This document shows positions 1-8,877 of a stretch of DNA of 64,000 nt, in pieces (positions within the stretch are counted from its first letter, which is position 1; every line of letters begins with the position of its first letter). The stretch lies in assembly GCF_016908195.1 (NCBI RefSeq), contig NZ_JAFBDK010000011.1, positions 1-64,000 on the forward strand. Direction: 5' to 3'. The position numbers were made by a program, and so were the translations under genes. This DNA comes from Jeotgalibacillus terrae (lineage in GTDB: Bacteria; Bacillota; Bacilli; Bacillales; Jeotgalibacillaceae). Under the pieces are notes generated by a model. That model had not been told where the DNA came from. It was given only the letters and a program-made list of their open reading frames with translations, and ran no database searches.

Positions 1-30
1 GTATGGCCAGTCGTCCTTTTAGACACAAAA

Positions 31-91
31 ATGCCCCCTTCATAGTAGTAGAGAATTTTTATTATTTCTCTGTCTACTATGGAGGGAGCAT
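31..91. repeat. Long imperfect inverted repeat, possible terminator
   Basis: Bases 31-54 pair with 66-91 over about 24 positions with a few mismatches, around an AT-rich loop. On the minus strand it lies about 25 bases past the fabI stop, so it could end the fabI transcript. It has no clean T-run, so it could equally be a small dispersed hairpin element. Nothing else is visible in 1-116. Confidence 0.45.
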
Positions 92-116
92 ATCAATGAG
101 CTGACCGATCTTTTTC

Positions 117-890
117 TTATCCCGTGATATGGTAACCTGAGTCGACGTGGAGGTTTTCTCCTGTCATTCCTCTTGAATAGTCGCTGAAAAGGAACGCGGC
201 TGTGTCTCCTACTTCTTCAGGTGTTGTATTTCTTTTGAGCGGCGCTTTTTCTTCAATTTCTTTCAAGATTGAGTTAAAGTCATTAATTCCTTTTGCTGAA
301 AGGGTTCTGATCGGACCTGCAGAGATTGAATTCACACGGATATTATCTTTTCCAAGGTCTCCGGCAAGGTAACGGACACTGGCTTCAAGTGAAGCTTTAG
401 CTACACCCATTACGTTGTAGTTAGGCAGGATGCGCTCACCTCCAAGATAAGTGAGTGTGACAATGCTTCCGCCTTCTGTCATCAATGGACGCGCTTCTTT
501 TGCAACAGCTGTCAGTGAATATGCGCTGATGTTGTGCGCAAGCAGGAAATTATCACGGTTTGTATTCATATAATCACCCTGTAGATCTTCTTTAGCAGCA
601 AATGCGATACAGTGTGCAAAGCCATGAATTGTACCGGCATGTTCTTTAATGGTTTCAAAGCATGATTTTATTTCTTCATCATTCGTGATATCACATGGAA
701 GGATCAGTTCGTGCTGACCATTTAATGTACTGACAAGATCACGGACAGGCTTTTCAAAGCGCTCTCCTGCATATGTAAAAATCAGATTAGCTCCCGCTTC
801 ATCAAGCGATTTTGCAATTCCCCATGCAATACTTCTTTTATTCGCAACACCCATTACAACAATTGTTTTTCCTTTTAGTGATAAGCTCAT
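117..890 (-). CDS. fabI: Enoyl-[acyl-carrier-protein] reductase (NADH), FabI
   Basis: FabI catalyses the last step of each fatty-acid elongation cycle, reducing trans-2-enoyl-ACP with NAD(P)H in the cytoplasm. The 257-residue protein has the usual length of this short-chain dehydrogenase. The cofactor-binding start GVANKRSIAWG is at about residues 14-24. The FabI catalytic signature is visible as Tyr148, Tyr158 and Lys165 (Y-x6-K). The start is an ATG with an AAGGAGG ribosome site. The gene is monocistronic, and its promoter region holds a FapR-type operator (918-934), which fits the FapR regulation of B. subtilis fabI. It is the left end of the block syntenic with B. subtilis yjb genes. Confidence 0.97.
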   Translation of the reverse strand: MSLSLKGKTIVVMGVANKRSIAWGIAKSLDEAGANLIFTYAGERFEKPVRDLVSTLNGQHELILPCDITNDEEIKSCFETIKEHAGTIHGFAHCIAFAAKEDLQGDYMNTNRDNFLLAHNISAYSLTAVAKEARPLMTEGGSIVTLTYLGGERILPNYNVMGVAKASLEASVRYLAGDLGKDNIRVNSISAGPIRTLSAKGINDFNSILKEIEEKAPLKRNTTPEEVGDTAAFLFSDYSRGMTGENLHVDSGYHITG

Positions 891-917
891 TTTGTCCTCC
901 TTGTTTAGAACAAGTTA

Positions 918-934
918 TTAGTACCTGATACTAA
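918..934. promoter_or_regulatory. FapR operator upstream of fabI
   Basis: The 17 bases TTAGTACCTGATACTAA have perfect 6-base arms (TTAGTA/TACTAA) around a 5-base centre. This matches the known FapR operator of Bacillus and Staphylococcus lipid genes. It lies 28 bp upstream of the fabI start codon, in the promoter/leader region. The malonyl-CoA-responsive repressor FapR is not encoded in this window. Confidence 0.85.
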
Positions 935-970
935 CTTAACACATATTATTCTATATAAGCAATATGATTA

Positions 971-1004
971 AATAAAGAACCGGAAACACGTCCATCTCCG
1001 ATTC
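971..1004 (-). terminator. Probable terminator of mgtE
   Basis: On the minus strand, 28 bases after the mgtE stop, a 10-base stem with G-T wobbles (995-1004 with 977-986) is followed by TTTATTT. The stem is weaker than the other terminators here. Confidence 0.5.
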
Positions 1005-1031
1005 TTAAAACTAGTGGCAGTTACAGCGAAT

Positions 1032-2405
1032 TTAAGTCAGATAACTCATAAATGTTGTAGCGATTCCAAAGTAAATCAGTATACTGATGATGTCATTAAT
1101 TGTGGTAATGAACGGACCTGATGCTACAGCCGGGTCAATATTGAACTTGTGCATAATAAGCGGCACAAGAGAGCCTGCAAGTGTAGCAACGATCAGTGAA
1201 GCAAAGATTGAGAAACCGACAAGCAGCCCAAGGAAAAATGAATCATACCATACATATACAATGCCGACCACGAGAATGCCGCAGATCGTTCCTGTAATCA
1301 GGCCGGTTCCTGCTTCTCTTAAAATCAGCTTTGTTTTACTTTCGTCATTAATATCGCCTGTCGCAATACTTCTGACAGCAACTGCAAGCGCCTGGGTGCC
1401 AGTGTTACCAGCCATTCCTGCAATAAGCGGAATAAATACAGCAAGTATTGCTACCTGCTCAAGTGTATCTTCAAAACTGCCGATTAAGTTCGCTGTCATC
1501 ATTCCTAAAAACAGCAGTGCGATCAGCCATGGCAGCCTTTTTCTCGCTGCTCTGAGCGGTGTCCGGTCACGGGAATCCATGTCTGAGACCCCGGCAAGCT
1601 TAGAGTAATCATCAGATGCTTCTTCATCAAGGACATCAATAATATCATCGACTGTGATGATCCCAAGCAAATGCTGCTGGAAATCCACTACCGGCAGTGC
1701 AAGGAAATCATAGTCTTTCATCATTCTTGCAACATTCTCCTGGTCTTCACTGACAGAAACCGATACGACCCTGTCAGACATGATTTCCTTTATGAGCCTG
1801 TCCTCTTCAGAAGTAATCAGATCCCTTAATGAAACAACGCCGACAAGTTTTCTATCCTCATTAATCACAAATGTGTAATAGATCGTTTCAGCATCAGGTG
1901 CTTTGTTTCTTAAAATGGCCATCGCTGAACGTACAGTTGAGTGTTCAGGGATTGAAATAAATTCTGTTGTCATAATGGAACCGGCTGTATATTCCTCGTA
2001 ATGAAGGAGGTTTTTAATTTCTTCTGCCGATTCCTGATCCATTATTGTTAAGTAGCTTGCAGCCTGGTCTTTATTTAACTCATTTAAAACATCGACTGCA
2101 TCATCTGTATACATATTGGATAATGTATCAGCTGCATATTGCGCATTCATTTCTGCAAATAGCGGTTCGTAATCCTCATCATCTGCTTCAATATTTTCAA
2201 TAATTTCTCCCATTTCTTCAGGAGATAAATATTCATATATTTTCACACGGAGTTCTGGTTCAAGCCGGAAATAAAATTGTGCACGATCATAGGGGTGCAG
2301 ATTAAAATATTCATCTCTGAATACATCAAATTCATTTTTTTCAAGTGACCTGATTAAAAATTCCTCATCGATTACAGTTTCTTTTTCGAGTTCCTGTTCA
2401 GCCAT
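1032..2405 (-). CDS. mgtE: Magnesium transporter MgtE
   Basis: MgtE is a Mg2+-gated magnesium channel in the cytoplasmic membrane. The 457-residue protein has the full architecture. An acidic N-terminal superhelical domain (about 20-130) comes first, then a CBS-domain pair (about 140-265) that senses cytosolic Mg2+. A C-terminal pore domain of five membrane helices (about 290-457) follows, with the conserved stretch GNTGTQALAVAVR. The ATG is preceded by AAAGGAG, 11 bases upstream. It is divergent from prpE. The 172-base gap is too short for, and shows no trace of, the M-box riboswitch found before some Bacillus mgtE genes. Confidence 0.95.
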   Translation of the reverse strand: MAEQELEKETVIDEEFLIRSLEKNEFDVFRDEYFNLHPYDRAQFYFRLEPELRVKIYEYLSPEEMGEIIENIEADDEDYEPLFAEMNAQYAADTLSNMYTDDAVDVLNELNKDQAASYLTIMDQESAEEIKNLLHYEEYTAGSIMTTEFISIPEHSTVRSAMAILRNKAPDAETIYYTFVINEDRKLVGVVSLRDLITSEEDRLIKEIMSDRVVSVSVSEDQENVARMMKDYDFLALPVVDFQQHLLGIITVDDIIDVLDEEASDDYSKLAGVSDMDSRDRTPLRAARKRLPWLIALLFLGMMTANLIGSFEDTLEQVAILAVFIPLIAGMAGNTGTQALAVAVRSIATGDINDESKTKLILREAGTGLITGTICGILVVGIVYVWYDSFFLGLLVGFSIFASLIVATLAGSLVPLIMHKFNIDPAVASGPFITTINDIISILIYFGIATTFMSYLT

Positions 2406-2577
2406 TTAATCTACACTCCTTTCATTTCAACATAATATCTCTAAGTGATATTTTAACGGCATTGGTGGTAAACTGTGAAATAATAAGAGATGATGAAGCA
2501 CTTTAATTTCACTTTATTATTGATAGCGTTTTTTCTTCTAAAAATCAATCATACTTTATTCTTATTGGGAGGCCGAT

Positions 2578-3321
2578 ATGAAAATCGACATAATTGGAGA
2601 TATTCACGGGTGTCATCATGAATGGGTTATGTTAACTAAGAAGCTCGGTTATTCCTGGGAAACCGGATTACCCGTTCACCCTGAAGGACGAAAGCTTGGA
2701 TTTGTAGGGGATCTGACCGACAGAGGTCCGGATTCAATACAAGTCATAAAAGATGTTTATCAATTAGTAAATAAGCATCATGCCTTTTATGTACCCGGTA
2801 ATCACTGTAATAAGCTCTACCGTTATTTAAAAGGCAATCAGGTTAAACTGGTTCATGGACTTGAAACCACTGCCGCTGAGCTTGATTTGTTATCAGATAA
2901 AGAAAGAAAAGAAGTGACAAATCAGTTTATATCCCTTTACGAATCAGCACCACTCTATCACGTACTTGACCATAAGCGCCTTGTCATTGCACATGCCGGG
3001 ATCAGGGAAGAAGATATAGGTCGTTTTAACAAACGTGTGACCGTATTTGTTCTGTACGGTGACATTACCGGAGAAAAAAACGAAAAAGGAATGCCGGTCA
3101 GAAAAGACTGGGCCCAGCACTACAGCGGGAAGCCATGGATCGTATATGGCCATACCCCTGTACACGAAGCAAGATTCAAACACAGAACTGTTAACATTGA
3201 TACAGGTGCAGTTTTCGGCAATAAGCTGACTGCCCTCAGATACCCTGAAATGGAGACTGTTTCCGTCCCATCTTCAATGACGTATAATCCTGAAAAGTTC
3301 AGAGACAATGAACTGGCATGA
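2578..3321 (+). CDS. prpE: Bis(5'-nucleosyl)-tetraphosphatase PrpE
   Basis: This is a PPP-family metallophosphoesterase that splits Ap4A-type dinucleotides symmetrically; B. subtilis PrpE also affects spore germination. The metal-binding motifs are all visible: GDIHGC at 7-12, GDLTDRGPD at about 43-51, GNHCNK at about 75-80, then a HAG motif and YGHTPV. Length (247 aa) is normal for PrpE. The start ATG has GGGAGG 6 bases upstream. It stands alone between mgtE (divergent) and the rluD-like gene (convergent). In B. subtilis prpE sits in the same neighbourhood. Confidence 0.93.
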   Translation: MKIDIIGDIHGCHHEWVMLTKKLGYSWETGLPVHPEGRKLGFVGDLTDRGPDSIQVIKDVYQLVNKHHAFYVPGNHCNKLYRYLKGNQVKLVHGLETTAAELDLLSDKERKEVTNQFISLYESAPLYHVLDHKRLVIAHAGIREEDIGRFNKRVTVFVLYGDITGEKNEKGMPVRKDWAQHYSGKPWIVYGHTPVHEARFKHRTVNIDTGAVFGNKLTALRYPEMETVSVPSSMTYNPEKFRDNELA

Positions 3322-3348
3322 ATGCTAACCATTCATGCCAGTTTTTTT
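3311..3348 (+). terminator. Terminator of prpE overlapping two stop codons
   Basis: A perfect 14-base stem (AACTGGCATGAATG with its complement) with a 5-base loop is followed by seven T. The left arm contains the prpE stop (3319-3321), and the loop contains the stop of the convergent pseudouridine synthase gene (3325-3327). Confidence 0.9.
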
Positions 3349-4218
3349 AATCAAATGATAGATATCCTCAGGCACCTCAGACATAATATCCAGGTTCTGA
3401 TTTGTTACCGGGTGCGTGAAAGTCAGTCTGTGACAGTGAAGCGCCTGCCTGCTAATAAATGTACAGCTGCCGCCATACAAATCATCTCCCGCCAGCGGAT
3501 GACCAAGCCATGAAGTATGCACCCTGATCTGGTGAGTCCTCCCGGTTTCAAGTGTGAGGGAAAGCATTGTATGGTTACATCCAGTCCCGATTTTTTTATA
3601 ATGTGTAACTGCCCTCCGCCCTTCCGTGTCTACAAGTCTTGTAATGATACTTGATGGATCACGTGAGATCGGCTGGTCAATTGTACCTTCATTCTCTATG
3701 ATTTGACCTTCAGCAATTGCATGATATTCCCGGTTGATCCCATTTTTCTTCTGCATCTCACTAAGCAGATGATGAATATGTGCATACTTTGCTGCAAGAA
3801 CGACACCAGATGTATCTTTATCAAGTCTTGTGGCAATATGGATACCTGCTTCAATCTGATGATGATCGTAATATCCTGCCAAAGCGTTTGCGAGCGATCC
3901 TTTTGGTGCACCTCTTGATGGGATGGTATTCATTCCGGCAGGCTTATTCACAGCAATCAGCCACTTATCTTCGTAAAGCACCTGAAGACCGGTATTTTCA
4001 GAGATCAGTGAACTGCTTCTTGTTTCTGGGGGAAAGTAAATGCTGATCACATCACCACTCTGCACTTTTCTTCTGACGGTCACCTCTTCCCCATTCAGAA
4101 AAATTCCTCCGCCATCATATTTAATAGCTGTCAGACCCCTTTTGGAAATACCTTTTAATCCAATAAAATCCCGCAACAGCAGCCCATGATGATCTGATTC
4201 AACAGTCCACTCCATCAT
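3325..4218 (-). CDS. RluA/RluD-family pseudouridine synthase
   Basis: It should isomerise uridine to pseudouridine in rRNA; the exact target is not predictable from the sequence. An S4-like RNA-binding segment near residues 10-65 (ISKRGLTAIKYDGGGIFLNG) precedes the catalytic domain. That domain carries the family signature HIATRLDKDTSGVVLAAK with the catalytic Asp, then GRTHQIRVH and a C-terminal HPLAGDDLYGG. It corresponds to B. subtilis YjbO. The reading frame is open further upstream into ppnK. I chose the ATG at 4218 (297 aa) because family members begin at this EWTVE-like stretch. ATGs at 4233 and 4248 are alternatives, the latter with AAAAGGG close by. It is the third gene of relQ-ppnK-rluD. 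Confidence 0.9.
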   Translation of the reverse strand: MMEWTVESDHHGLLLRDFIGLKGISKRGLTAIKYDGGGIFLNGEEVTVRRKVQSGDVISIYFPPETRSSSLISENTGLQVLYEDKWLIAVNKPAGMNTIPSRGAPKGSLANALAGYYDHHQIEAGIHIATRLDKDTSGVVLAAKYAHIHHLLSEMQKKNGINREYHAIAEGQIIENEGTIDQPISRDPSSIITRLVDTEGRRAVTHYKKIGTGCNHTMLSLTLETGRTHQIRVHTSWLGHPLAGDDLYGGSCTFISRQALHCHRLTFTHPVTNQNLDIMSEVPEDIYHLIKKTGMNG

Positions 4219-4225
4219 TAAACGC

Positions 4226-5020
4226 TTATCCATCAATAAATGAGTCATGTACCCTTTTCCAGAATGGGAACGGTCTGAACCTTGCAAACCTGATTTTTTC
4301 ATCCGCAACACGGTACTGAATAGACTTTACGTCTTTATGGACGAGCGTCAGATGATCAATTGTAATCATAAAGTCTGACCGGTTAACTGGCTTCAACATA
4401 CAAGTGTGGTGAGCGGGCATAATCAGTGGAGATCCTACCGTTCTGAACACTCTGTTATTAATGGAGGCCATCTCTGCAAGCTGAATGGATGGCAGTGAAG
4501 GGTGGATAATCGCCCCGCCAAGTGCCTTATTATAAGCGGTGGATCCTGATGGCGTTGACAGACACAGCCCGTCTCCTCTGAATACTTCAAAGTGCTGACC
4601 CCTGATCTCGACATCCATGACCAGTGTTCCGTCTACACTTTTAACTGTAGATTCATTCAGTGCAAGGTAACGTGTTTCCCTCCCACCATTTTTATAACGG
4701 ATGATTGCTTCCATTAAGGGATATTCAATAATCTGATAAGGGGTTTTTGCGATTGCGATAACAAGCTTTTCTATTTCATCAGGCACCCAGTCAGCGTAGA
4801 AGCCGAGGTGGCCGGTATGTACACCAACAAATGCGGTTTTGGAAAGACGTGAACTGTAGCGGTGAAATGCATACAGCAGCGTACCGTCTCCACCAACTGA
4901 AATCACAATTTCAGGCTCTTTTTCATCATATTCGAGATTAAAGTCCTTTAAGTATGTGCGCATTTTATGCATCAGGGCGTTAGATTTGGCATCCCCTTTT
5001 GATGTGATCGCAAATTTCAT
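4226..5020 (-). CDS. ppnK: NAD kinase
   Basis: It phosphorylates NAD+ to NADP+, the only route to NADP, in the cytoplasm. The 264-residue protein has the GGDGT diphosphate motif at 43-47, followed by the NE motif (LALNEST) and the glycine-rich [16 protein letters not shown] stretch of the family. The start ATG has AAGGAGG upstream. It lies 11 bases after relQ and just before the rluD-like gene, the same order as B. subtilis yjbM-nadF-yjbO, so the three are probably one transcript. Confidence 0.96.
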   Translation of the reverse strand: MKFAITSKGDAKSNALMHKMRTYLKDFNLEYDEKEPEIVISVGGDGTLLYAFHRYSSRLSKTAFVGVHTGHLGFYADWVPDEIEKLVIAIAKTPYQIIEYPLMEAIIRYKNGGRETRYLALNESTVKSVDGTLVMDVEIRGQHFEVFRGDGLCLSTPSGSTAYNKALGGAIIHPSLPSIQLAEMASINNRVFRTVGSPLIMPAHHTCMLKPVNRSDFMITIDHLTLVHKDVKSIQYRVADEKIRFARFRPFPFWKRVHDSFIDG

Positions 5021-5031
5021 ATGATCCCTCC

Positions 5032-5691
5032 TTAAGTGTTCTTCCTGTTATCTTTCTCTCTGTTCCCTGTTTCTTTTTTCTTCTGGAAAAACGCCTGTGC
5101 TTCCTGTATCTCTTCTCTGATCTCAGACATTTCCTCATCAAGACGGAAAGCTGCTTCTGCAGCGCGCTGCAATCTGTTTTGAATATCTTCAGGAAACTGC
5201 CCCTGATACTTATAATTCAATGAATGCTCGATTGTTGCCCAGAAATTCATCGCAAGTGTCCTGATCTGAATTTCAGCGAGAATTTTTCTTTCCCCATTAA
5301 TTGTCTGAACAGGGTATTCAATTACGACATGGTAAGACCGGTAACCGCTTGATTTTTTATGGGAAATATAATCCTTTTCCTCAACAATCATAAAGTCTTT
5401 CCGCTTTCTCAGCAGTTTAACCACTTTCTCAATATCGTCTACAAACTGACACATCATTCTTACACCCGCAATGTCCTGTATCTGATAAGCCAGCTGGGTG
5501 AATTGATCCTCTGAGATGTTCTTCTCTCTGGCTTTATCAACAATGCTTGCAATCGGTTTAACCCGACCGGTTACAAATTCAATTGGAGAATGAGTCTGTT
5601 CGAGTTGAAACTGTGTTCTCATACCTTTTAATTTTATTTTCAGTTCGTCTACAGCCTGTTTATAAGGCTCAAGAAATGTTTCCCATTTCAT
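5032..5691 (-). CDS. relQ: Small alarmone synthetase RelQ (GTP pyrophosphokinase)
   Basis: It makes (p)ppGpp from ATP and GTP/GDP without a hydrolase domain; the B. subtilis homologue is YjbM (SasB). The 219-residue protein carries the RelA/SpoT synthetase core: [12 protein letters not shown] near 43-54, [28 protein letters not shown], and [23 protein letters not shown] (the acceptor-nucleotide strand with the E-x-Q motif). A charged C-terminal helix ([17 protein letters not shown]) is typical of the tetramer-forming tail. The ATG at 5691 is preferred over GTG/ATG codons 6-9 bases upstream, because GGGGTGA is 5 bases before it. It heads the relQ-ppnK-rluD operon. Confidence 0.95.
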   Translation of the reverse strand: MKWETFLEPYKQAVDELKIKLKGMRTQFQLEQTHSPIEFVTGRVKPIASIVDKAREKNISEDQFTQLAYQIQDIAGVRMMCQFVDDIEKVVKLLRKRKDFMIVEEKDYISHKKSSGYRSYHVVIEYPVQTINGERKILAEIQIRTLAMNFWATIEHSLNYKYQGQFPEDIQNRLQRAAEAAFRLDEEMSEIREEIQEAQAFFQKKKETGNREKDNRKNT

Positions 5692-5843
5692 CAGCATCAC
5701 CCCGTCAGTTTGTCTAACTCAGGTTTTTCAGTTCGCCAGTTGCCTTTACATTTTATCACAGAGACCCTCTGCTTTCACCTTTCCATTGAAGTTTCAGCTT
5801 AAAGCATCCATAATATGAGTATGAAATTAAAGGAGCGGTGACC

Positions 5844-6437
5844 ATGCCTCAGGAGCTTGAAATCGAATTTAAAAATATGCTGACTAAAAAAGAGTATCAC
5901 GATCTCTATACAGCATTTGATATGGATTCGCCGGTAAGTCAGACCAATCATTACTTTGATACCCCGCTTTTTCAGCTGAAAGAAGCACGTTCAGCACTGC
6001 GTGTTCGCGAAAAAGATGGTAAGCTGACACTCACATTAAAACAGCCTGTTGAAGAAGGCCTCCTTGAAACACATCAGCCTGTGTCTTCAATCGACCTTGA
6101 AGATATGCTCTCGGGCGGGGGGCTTATTGGCGGAGAAATTGCCGGGATGCTTGAACTGATGAATATTTCCCCAAAGGAGATCGTTCACTTTGGTTCCCTT
6201 CAGACAAACAGATCTGAAACACCCTATAAGAACGGATTGCTTGTGCTTGATCACAGTTCTTATCTTGGAGTTGAAGATTATGAGCTTGAGTACGAGGTAA
6301 CTTCACATGATGAAGGGAAAGAAAACTTTCTCTCCCTACTAACGGCCTACAAAATTCCGGTAAGAGAAACCGATAATAAGATTAAACGGTTCTATAAAGC
6401 CCGCCTCATGCAAAATCGTGAAGGAGGAAACTCATGA
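5844..6437 (+). CDS. yjbK: CYTH-domain protein (YjbK-like, probable triphosphatase)
   Basis: CYTH proteins are metal-dependent triphosphate tunnel enzymes; bacterial members often hydrolyse inorganic triphosphate. The signature ELEIEFK (ExExK) is at residues 4-10, followed by the YFDTP motif and alternating charged strands of the tunnel ([17 protein letters not shown]). The protein is 197 residues. The ATG at 5844 is chosen over the GTG at 5838 because AAAGGAG ends 8 bases before it. Its stop overlaps the start of the lytic transglycosylase gene (ATGA), so the pair is translationally coupled, as in B. subtilis yjbK-yjbJ. The substrate is not shown. Confidence 0.88.
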   Translation: MPQELEIEFKNMLTKKEYHDLYTAFDMDSPVSQTNHYFDTPLFQLKEARSALRVREKDGKLTLTLKQPVEEGLLETHQPVSSIDLEDMLSGGGLIGGEIAGMLELMNISPKEIVHFGSLQTNRSETPYKNGLLVLDHSSYLGVEDYELEYEVTSHDEGKENFLSLLTAYKIPVRETDNKIKRFYKARLMQNREGGNS

Positions 6438-7066
6438 ATATTGATTCAATTAATAAATTAATGCAACTCCAGGCCATGCGGACACTCGGCGCTCAAAACC
6501 CTGAACCAAGCAGTCAGAATTTCTTTCAGATGATGCAGCAAAGCATGGAAGTAAATCCTAATCAACTGGGTTCTGTAGCAGGACTTGTAGAACAGCATAA
6601 GCTCCAGAATACGCTTTCCATGATGCCTTCTGCTGTGCAATCACCTATTGAAACAACTGCACAGACACTTCAGCCAAAAAACAGTGCCTCACAGCCAATT
6701 GATCAGATCATTAAGGATGCTGCCGAGAAATACAATGTTCCTGAGAAACTGGTAAGATCAGTGATTCAGCACGAATCTAATTTTAATCCCGAAGCAGTGA
6801 GCCACGCAGGTGCTTCAGGGCTGATGCAGCTAATGCCAGGCACAGCAAAGTGGCTTGGTGTCAAAAATATTTTTGACCCTGCAGAAAATGTGCAGGGCGG
6901 CGTTAAATATCTTCGTGATATGCTGAACAAATACAACCAGGATCCAAAGCTGGCCCTTGCTGCCTATAATGCGGGTCCGGGCAATGTAGACAAATATAAT
7001 GGTATTCCGCCATTTAAAGAAACAACGAACTATGTACGGAAAGTAATGGATACTTATCTGGGGTAA
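6434..7066 (+). CDS. yjbJ: Lytic transglycosylase (SLT domain), YjbJ-like
   Basis: It cleaves the glycan strands of peptidoglycan. Residues about 90-208 form a Slt-type domain: catalytic Glu114 in QHESNFNP, then [18 protein letters not shown] and AYNAGPGNV. Residues 1-85 are Gln/Met/Ser-rich and look unstructured. There is no recognisable signal peptide or membrane segment, so the export route is unclear. It overlaps the upstream CYTH gene by 4 bases. A strong terminator follows directly. Confidence 0.88.
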   Translation: MNIDSINKLMQLQAMRTLGAQNPEPSSQNFFQMMQQSMEVNPNQLGSVAGLVEQHKLQNTLSMMPSAVQSPIETTAQTLQPKNSASQPIDQIIKDAAEKYNVPEKLVRSVIQHESNFNPEAVSHAGASGLMQLMPGTAKWLGVKNIFDPAENVQGGVKYLRDMLNKYNQDPKLALAAYNAGPGNVDKYNGIPPFKETTNYVRKVMDTYLG

Positions 7067-7074
7067 ACAGAACG

Positions 7075-7099
7075 AAGGCTGGGACGTCCAGCCTTTTTT
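7075..7099 (+). terminator. Terminator after yjbJ
   Basis: The 9-base stem AAGGCTGGA/TCCAGCCTT with a tiny CG-containing loop is followed by a run of T. Confidence 0.85.
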
Positions 7100-7188
7100 A
7101 TATGCCCTTAAGCGAAGTATTTGAGAAATAAAACCCCTGTTGCTACAATAGTTATACATTCGAACTACGAGCGTAAAGGGGTTTTATT

Positions 7189-7587
7189 ATGACTGAACAG
7201 ACTAGAACACCATACGATTTCATTGGTGAGGATAAATTGACTGAACTCATACACGCTTTTTATACCAAAGTCGGTAACCACCCCGAACTGAAACCAATCT
7301 TTCCTGATGACCTGACTGAAACTGCACGAAAACAAAAGCAGTTTCTTACACAATACCTGGGAGGGCCTCAGCTATATACTGAAGAGCATGGGCACCCGAT
7401 GATGAGAGCGAGACACCTCCCTCATGAAATTACACCGAGTCGTGCTAAAGCATGGCTCAGCTGCATGGATGCTGCAATGGATGAAACCGGATTAGAAGGA
7501 GAATTCAGAGATGCGCTTTATTATCGTCTTTCTCTGACAGCAAAGCATATGGTGAACACACCTGATCGTGAAGGTGATTCAGATTGA
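7189..7587 (+). CDS. yjbI: Truncated haemoglobin, group II (HbO)
   Basis: This is a small haem protein that binds O2 and possibly other diatomic gases. The 132-residue protein shows the group II residues: B10 Tyr25 in AFYTKV, proximal His77 in RARHLPHEI, and Trp89 in AWL at the G8 position. The start ATG has AAAGGGG 8 bases upstream. Its stop overlaps the TTG start of spxH (TTGA), so the two are coupled. The yjbI-yjbH pairing is conserved in B. subtilis and other Firmicutes, linking haem/oxygen chemistry with Spx control. Confidence 0.93.
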   Translation: MTEQTRTPYDFIGEDKLTELIHAFYTKVGNHPELKPIFPDDLTETARKQKQFLTQYLGGPQLYTEEHGHPMMRARHLPHEITPSRAKAWLSCMDAAMDETGLEGEFRDALYYRLSLTAKHMVNTPDREGDSD

Positions 7588-8444
7588 GCGCAAAAAAATG
7601 GACAGATGCAAGCTGGTACAGCCAGGAACAAAGGCCACTTGAAATCTATTTATTTATCGATCCACTAAGCTCAGATTGCTGGGCGCTGGAGCCGAAGATC
7701 AAAAAGCTTCTGCTGGAATATGAACCTTATCTCCGAATTAAGCATATCCTCAGCAGCAGCCTTGATACACTTAACTGTCATACTGAGAAACAACGTAAGG
7801 AGCTTGCTAAAAGCTGGAATGAAACAGCGATAAAGTCAGGTATGCCGTGCGATGGCAGCCAATGGATTAAAAACCCTGTTGAATCACCCTTTCTTGCTTC
7901 AGTCGCTGTAAAAGCAGCTGAAATGCAGGGTAAGAAAGCTGGCAGCCGATTCTTAAGATCGATCCAGGAGCAGTTGTTTGTTGAGCAGAAAAACATTTCG
8001 GATTTTGATGTATTATTAACATGTGCTGAAAAATCCAGACTTGATATCGATGAATTCACACATGATATGCACTCGGCCACGGCTTCTAAAGCATTTCAGT
8101 GTGATGTTAAAATCGCTAGTGAAATGGATGTACACAGTACACCAACACTTGTTTTCTTTAATGAAAATATTGAAGATGAAGGAATCAAAGTGGATGGTCT
8201 TTATCCCTATGAAATTTATTCTCAGATTGTTGAACAGATGTTAGAAGAAAAACCTCCTAAAAAAGAACTTCCTGCTATCGAAGAATTTTTGATGCGTTTT
8301 AAAATTGCCGCAACCGTTGAAGTGGCAGAAGTTTATGACATTTCAATGAAAGAAGCAGAAAAACGTTTAAAGAAATTAATGTTTAATAAAAAAATCGAAA
8401 AGATTGAAGCCGGTAACGGTACGTTTTGGCGTTATATATTCTAA
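7584..8444 (+). CDS. spxH: ClpXP adaptor SpxH (YjbH), DsbA-like
   Basis: SpxH presents the redox regulator Spx to ClpXP for degradation. The 286-residue protein has a DsbA-like thioredoxin fold (residues about 20-215) and a C-terminal helical region. The typical active-site segment is DPLCPECW in B. subtilis; here it reads DPLSSDCW, so the first cysteine is Ser29 and only Cys32 remains. The His-rich N-terminus that B. subtilis YjbH uses to bind zinc is also absent: the first 20 residues contain no histidine. Other hallmarks remain, such as GRxxG-like KAGSRFLRSIQEQLFVEQKNI and DVHSTPTLVFF with the cis-Pro. The start is TTG, with GAAGGTGA upstream, overlapping the yjbI stop. Confidence 0.9.
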   Translation: MSAKKWTDASWYSQEQRPLEIYLFIDPLSSDCWALEPKIKKLLLEYEPYLRIKHILSSSLDTLNCHTEKQRKELAKSWNETAIKSGMPCDGSQWIKNPVESPFLASVAVKAAEMQGKKAGSRFLRSIQEQLFVEQKNISDFDVLLTCAEKSRLDIDEFTHDMHSATASKAFQCDVKIASEMDVHSTPTLVFFNENIEDEGIKVDGLYPYEIYSQIVEQMLEEKPPKKELPAIEEFLMRFKIAATVEVAEVYDISMKEAEKRLKKLMFNKKIEKIEAGNGTFWRYIF

Positions 8445-8457
8445 TTTTTTCATAACG

Positions 8458-8488
8458 AAAAGGCCCTCACAAAGTGAGGGCCTTTTCT
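8458..8488 (+). terminator. Terminator after spxH
   Basis: A 13-base perfect stem (AAAAGGCCCTCAC and complement) with a 3-base loop, T-rich at its end, lies 14 bases after the spxH stop. The stem is flanked by A and T runs, so it could act in both directions. Confidence 0.9.
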
Positions 8489-8656
8489 TACGAACAAAGG
8501 GGATGGGAGAAATTTTTCACGGTCAAACAAAGGGGTATATGTTTGTATGTGATCAATTTCACACCCCTATCTTATCATGTATTTACAAGTGTGACAAGCT
8601 GCAAGGTTTTAAATTTCAGTGAACTTCATATACTGAAGCATCAGGAGGCACATGAG

Positions 8657-8830
8657 ATGAAATATATCCGGCTGGTTTTGCTGATCGTATTAATTCCTTC
8701 TGCCTTTATTTATCACCTGTTTGCTTTAATGGAAATTTATCCGGTTACGTTATCTTCAATCATGCTATTTGCAGCGATTACTGCATTTTTATGGACATTT
8801 TATCAGCCAAGAAGATTTAAAGGAAAATAA
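8657..8830 (+). CDS. Small membrane protein, 57 aa, unknown
   Basis: The product is unrecognised. The ATG at 8657 has AGGAGG 10 bases upstream. The 57-residue product has two hydrophobic helices (about 4-25 and 31-49) and a basic tail (QPRRFKGK), so it should sit in the cytoplasmic membrane with its C-terminus inside. It is bounded by its own terminators on both sides. It occupies the position of the short yizD gene between yjbH and pepF in B. subtilis. Homology is not established. Confidence 0.7.
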   Translation: MKYIRLVLLIVLIPSAFIYHLFALMEIYPVTLSSIMLFAAITAFLWTFYQPRRFKGK

Positions 8831-8833
8831 AGT

Positions 8834-8866
8834 CAGGCTGGAGCATGCTGCTCCAGCCTGGTCTTT
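8834..8866. terminator. Terminator between small membrane gene and pepF
   Basis: A 12-base stem CAGGCTGGAGCA/TGCTCCAGCCTG with a 3-base loop is followed by GTCTTTT on the plus strand. It also lies just beyond the pepF stop and may serve the convergent gene. Confidence 0.8.
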
Positions 8867-8877
8867 TGCAACTTCGT

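Noticed and set aside
1087-1608. 173-codon open frame on the plus strand
   Set aside because: It lies fully antisense to mgtE, has no ribosome site, and its composition is that of a mirrored membrane gene.
2406-2577. Possible M-box riboswitch before mgtE
   Set aside because: The gap is only 172 bases, is shared with the divergent prpE promoter, and shows none of the conserved M-box stems or motifs.
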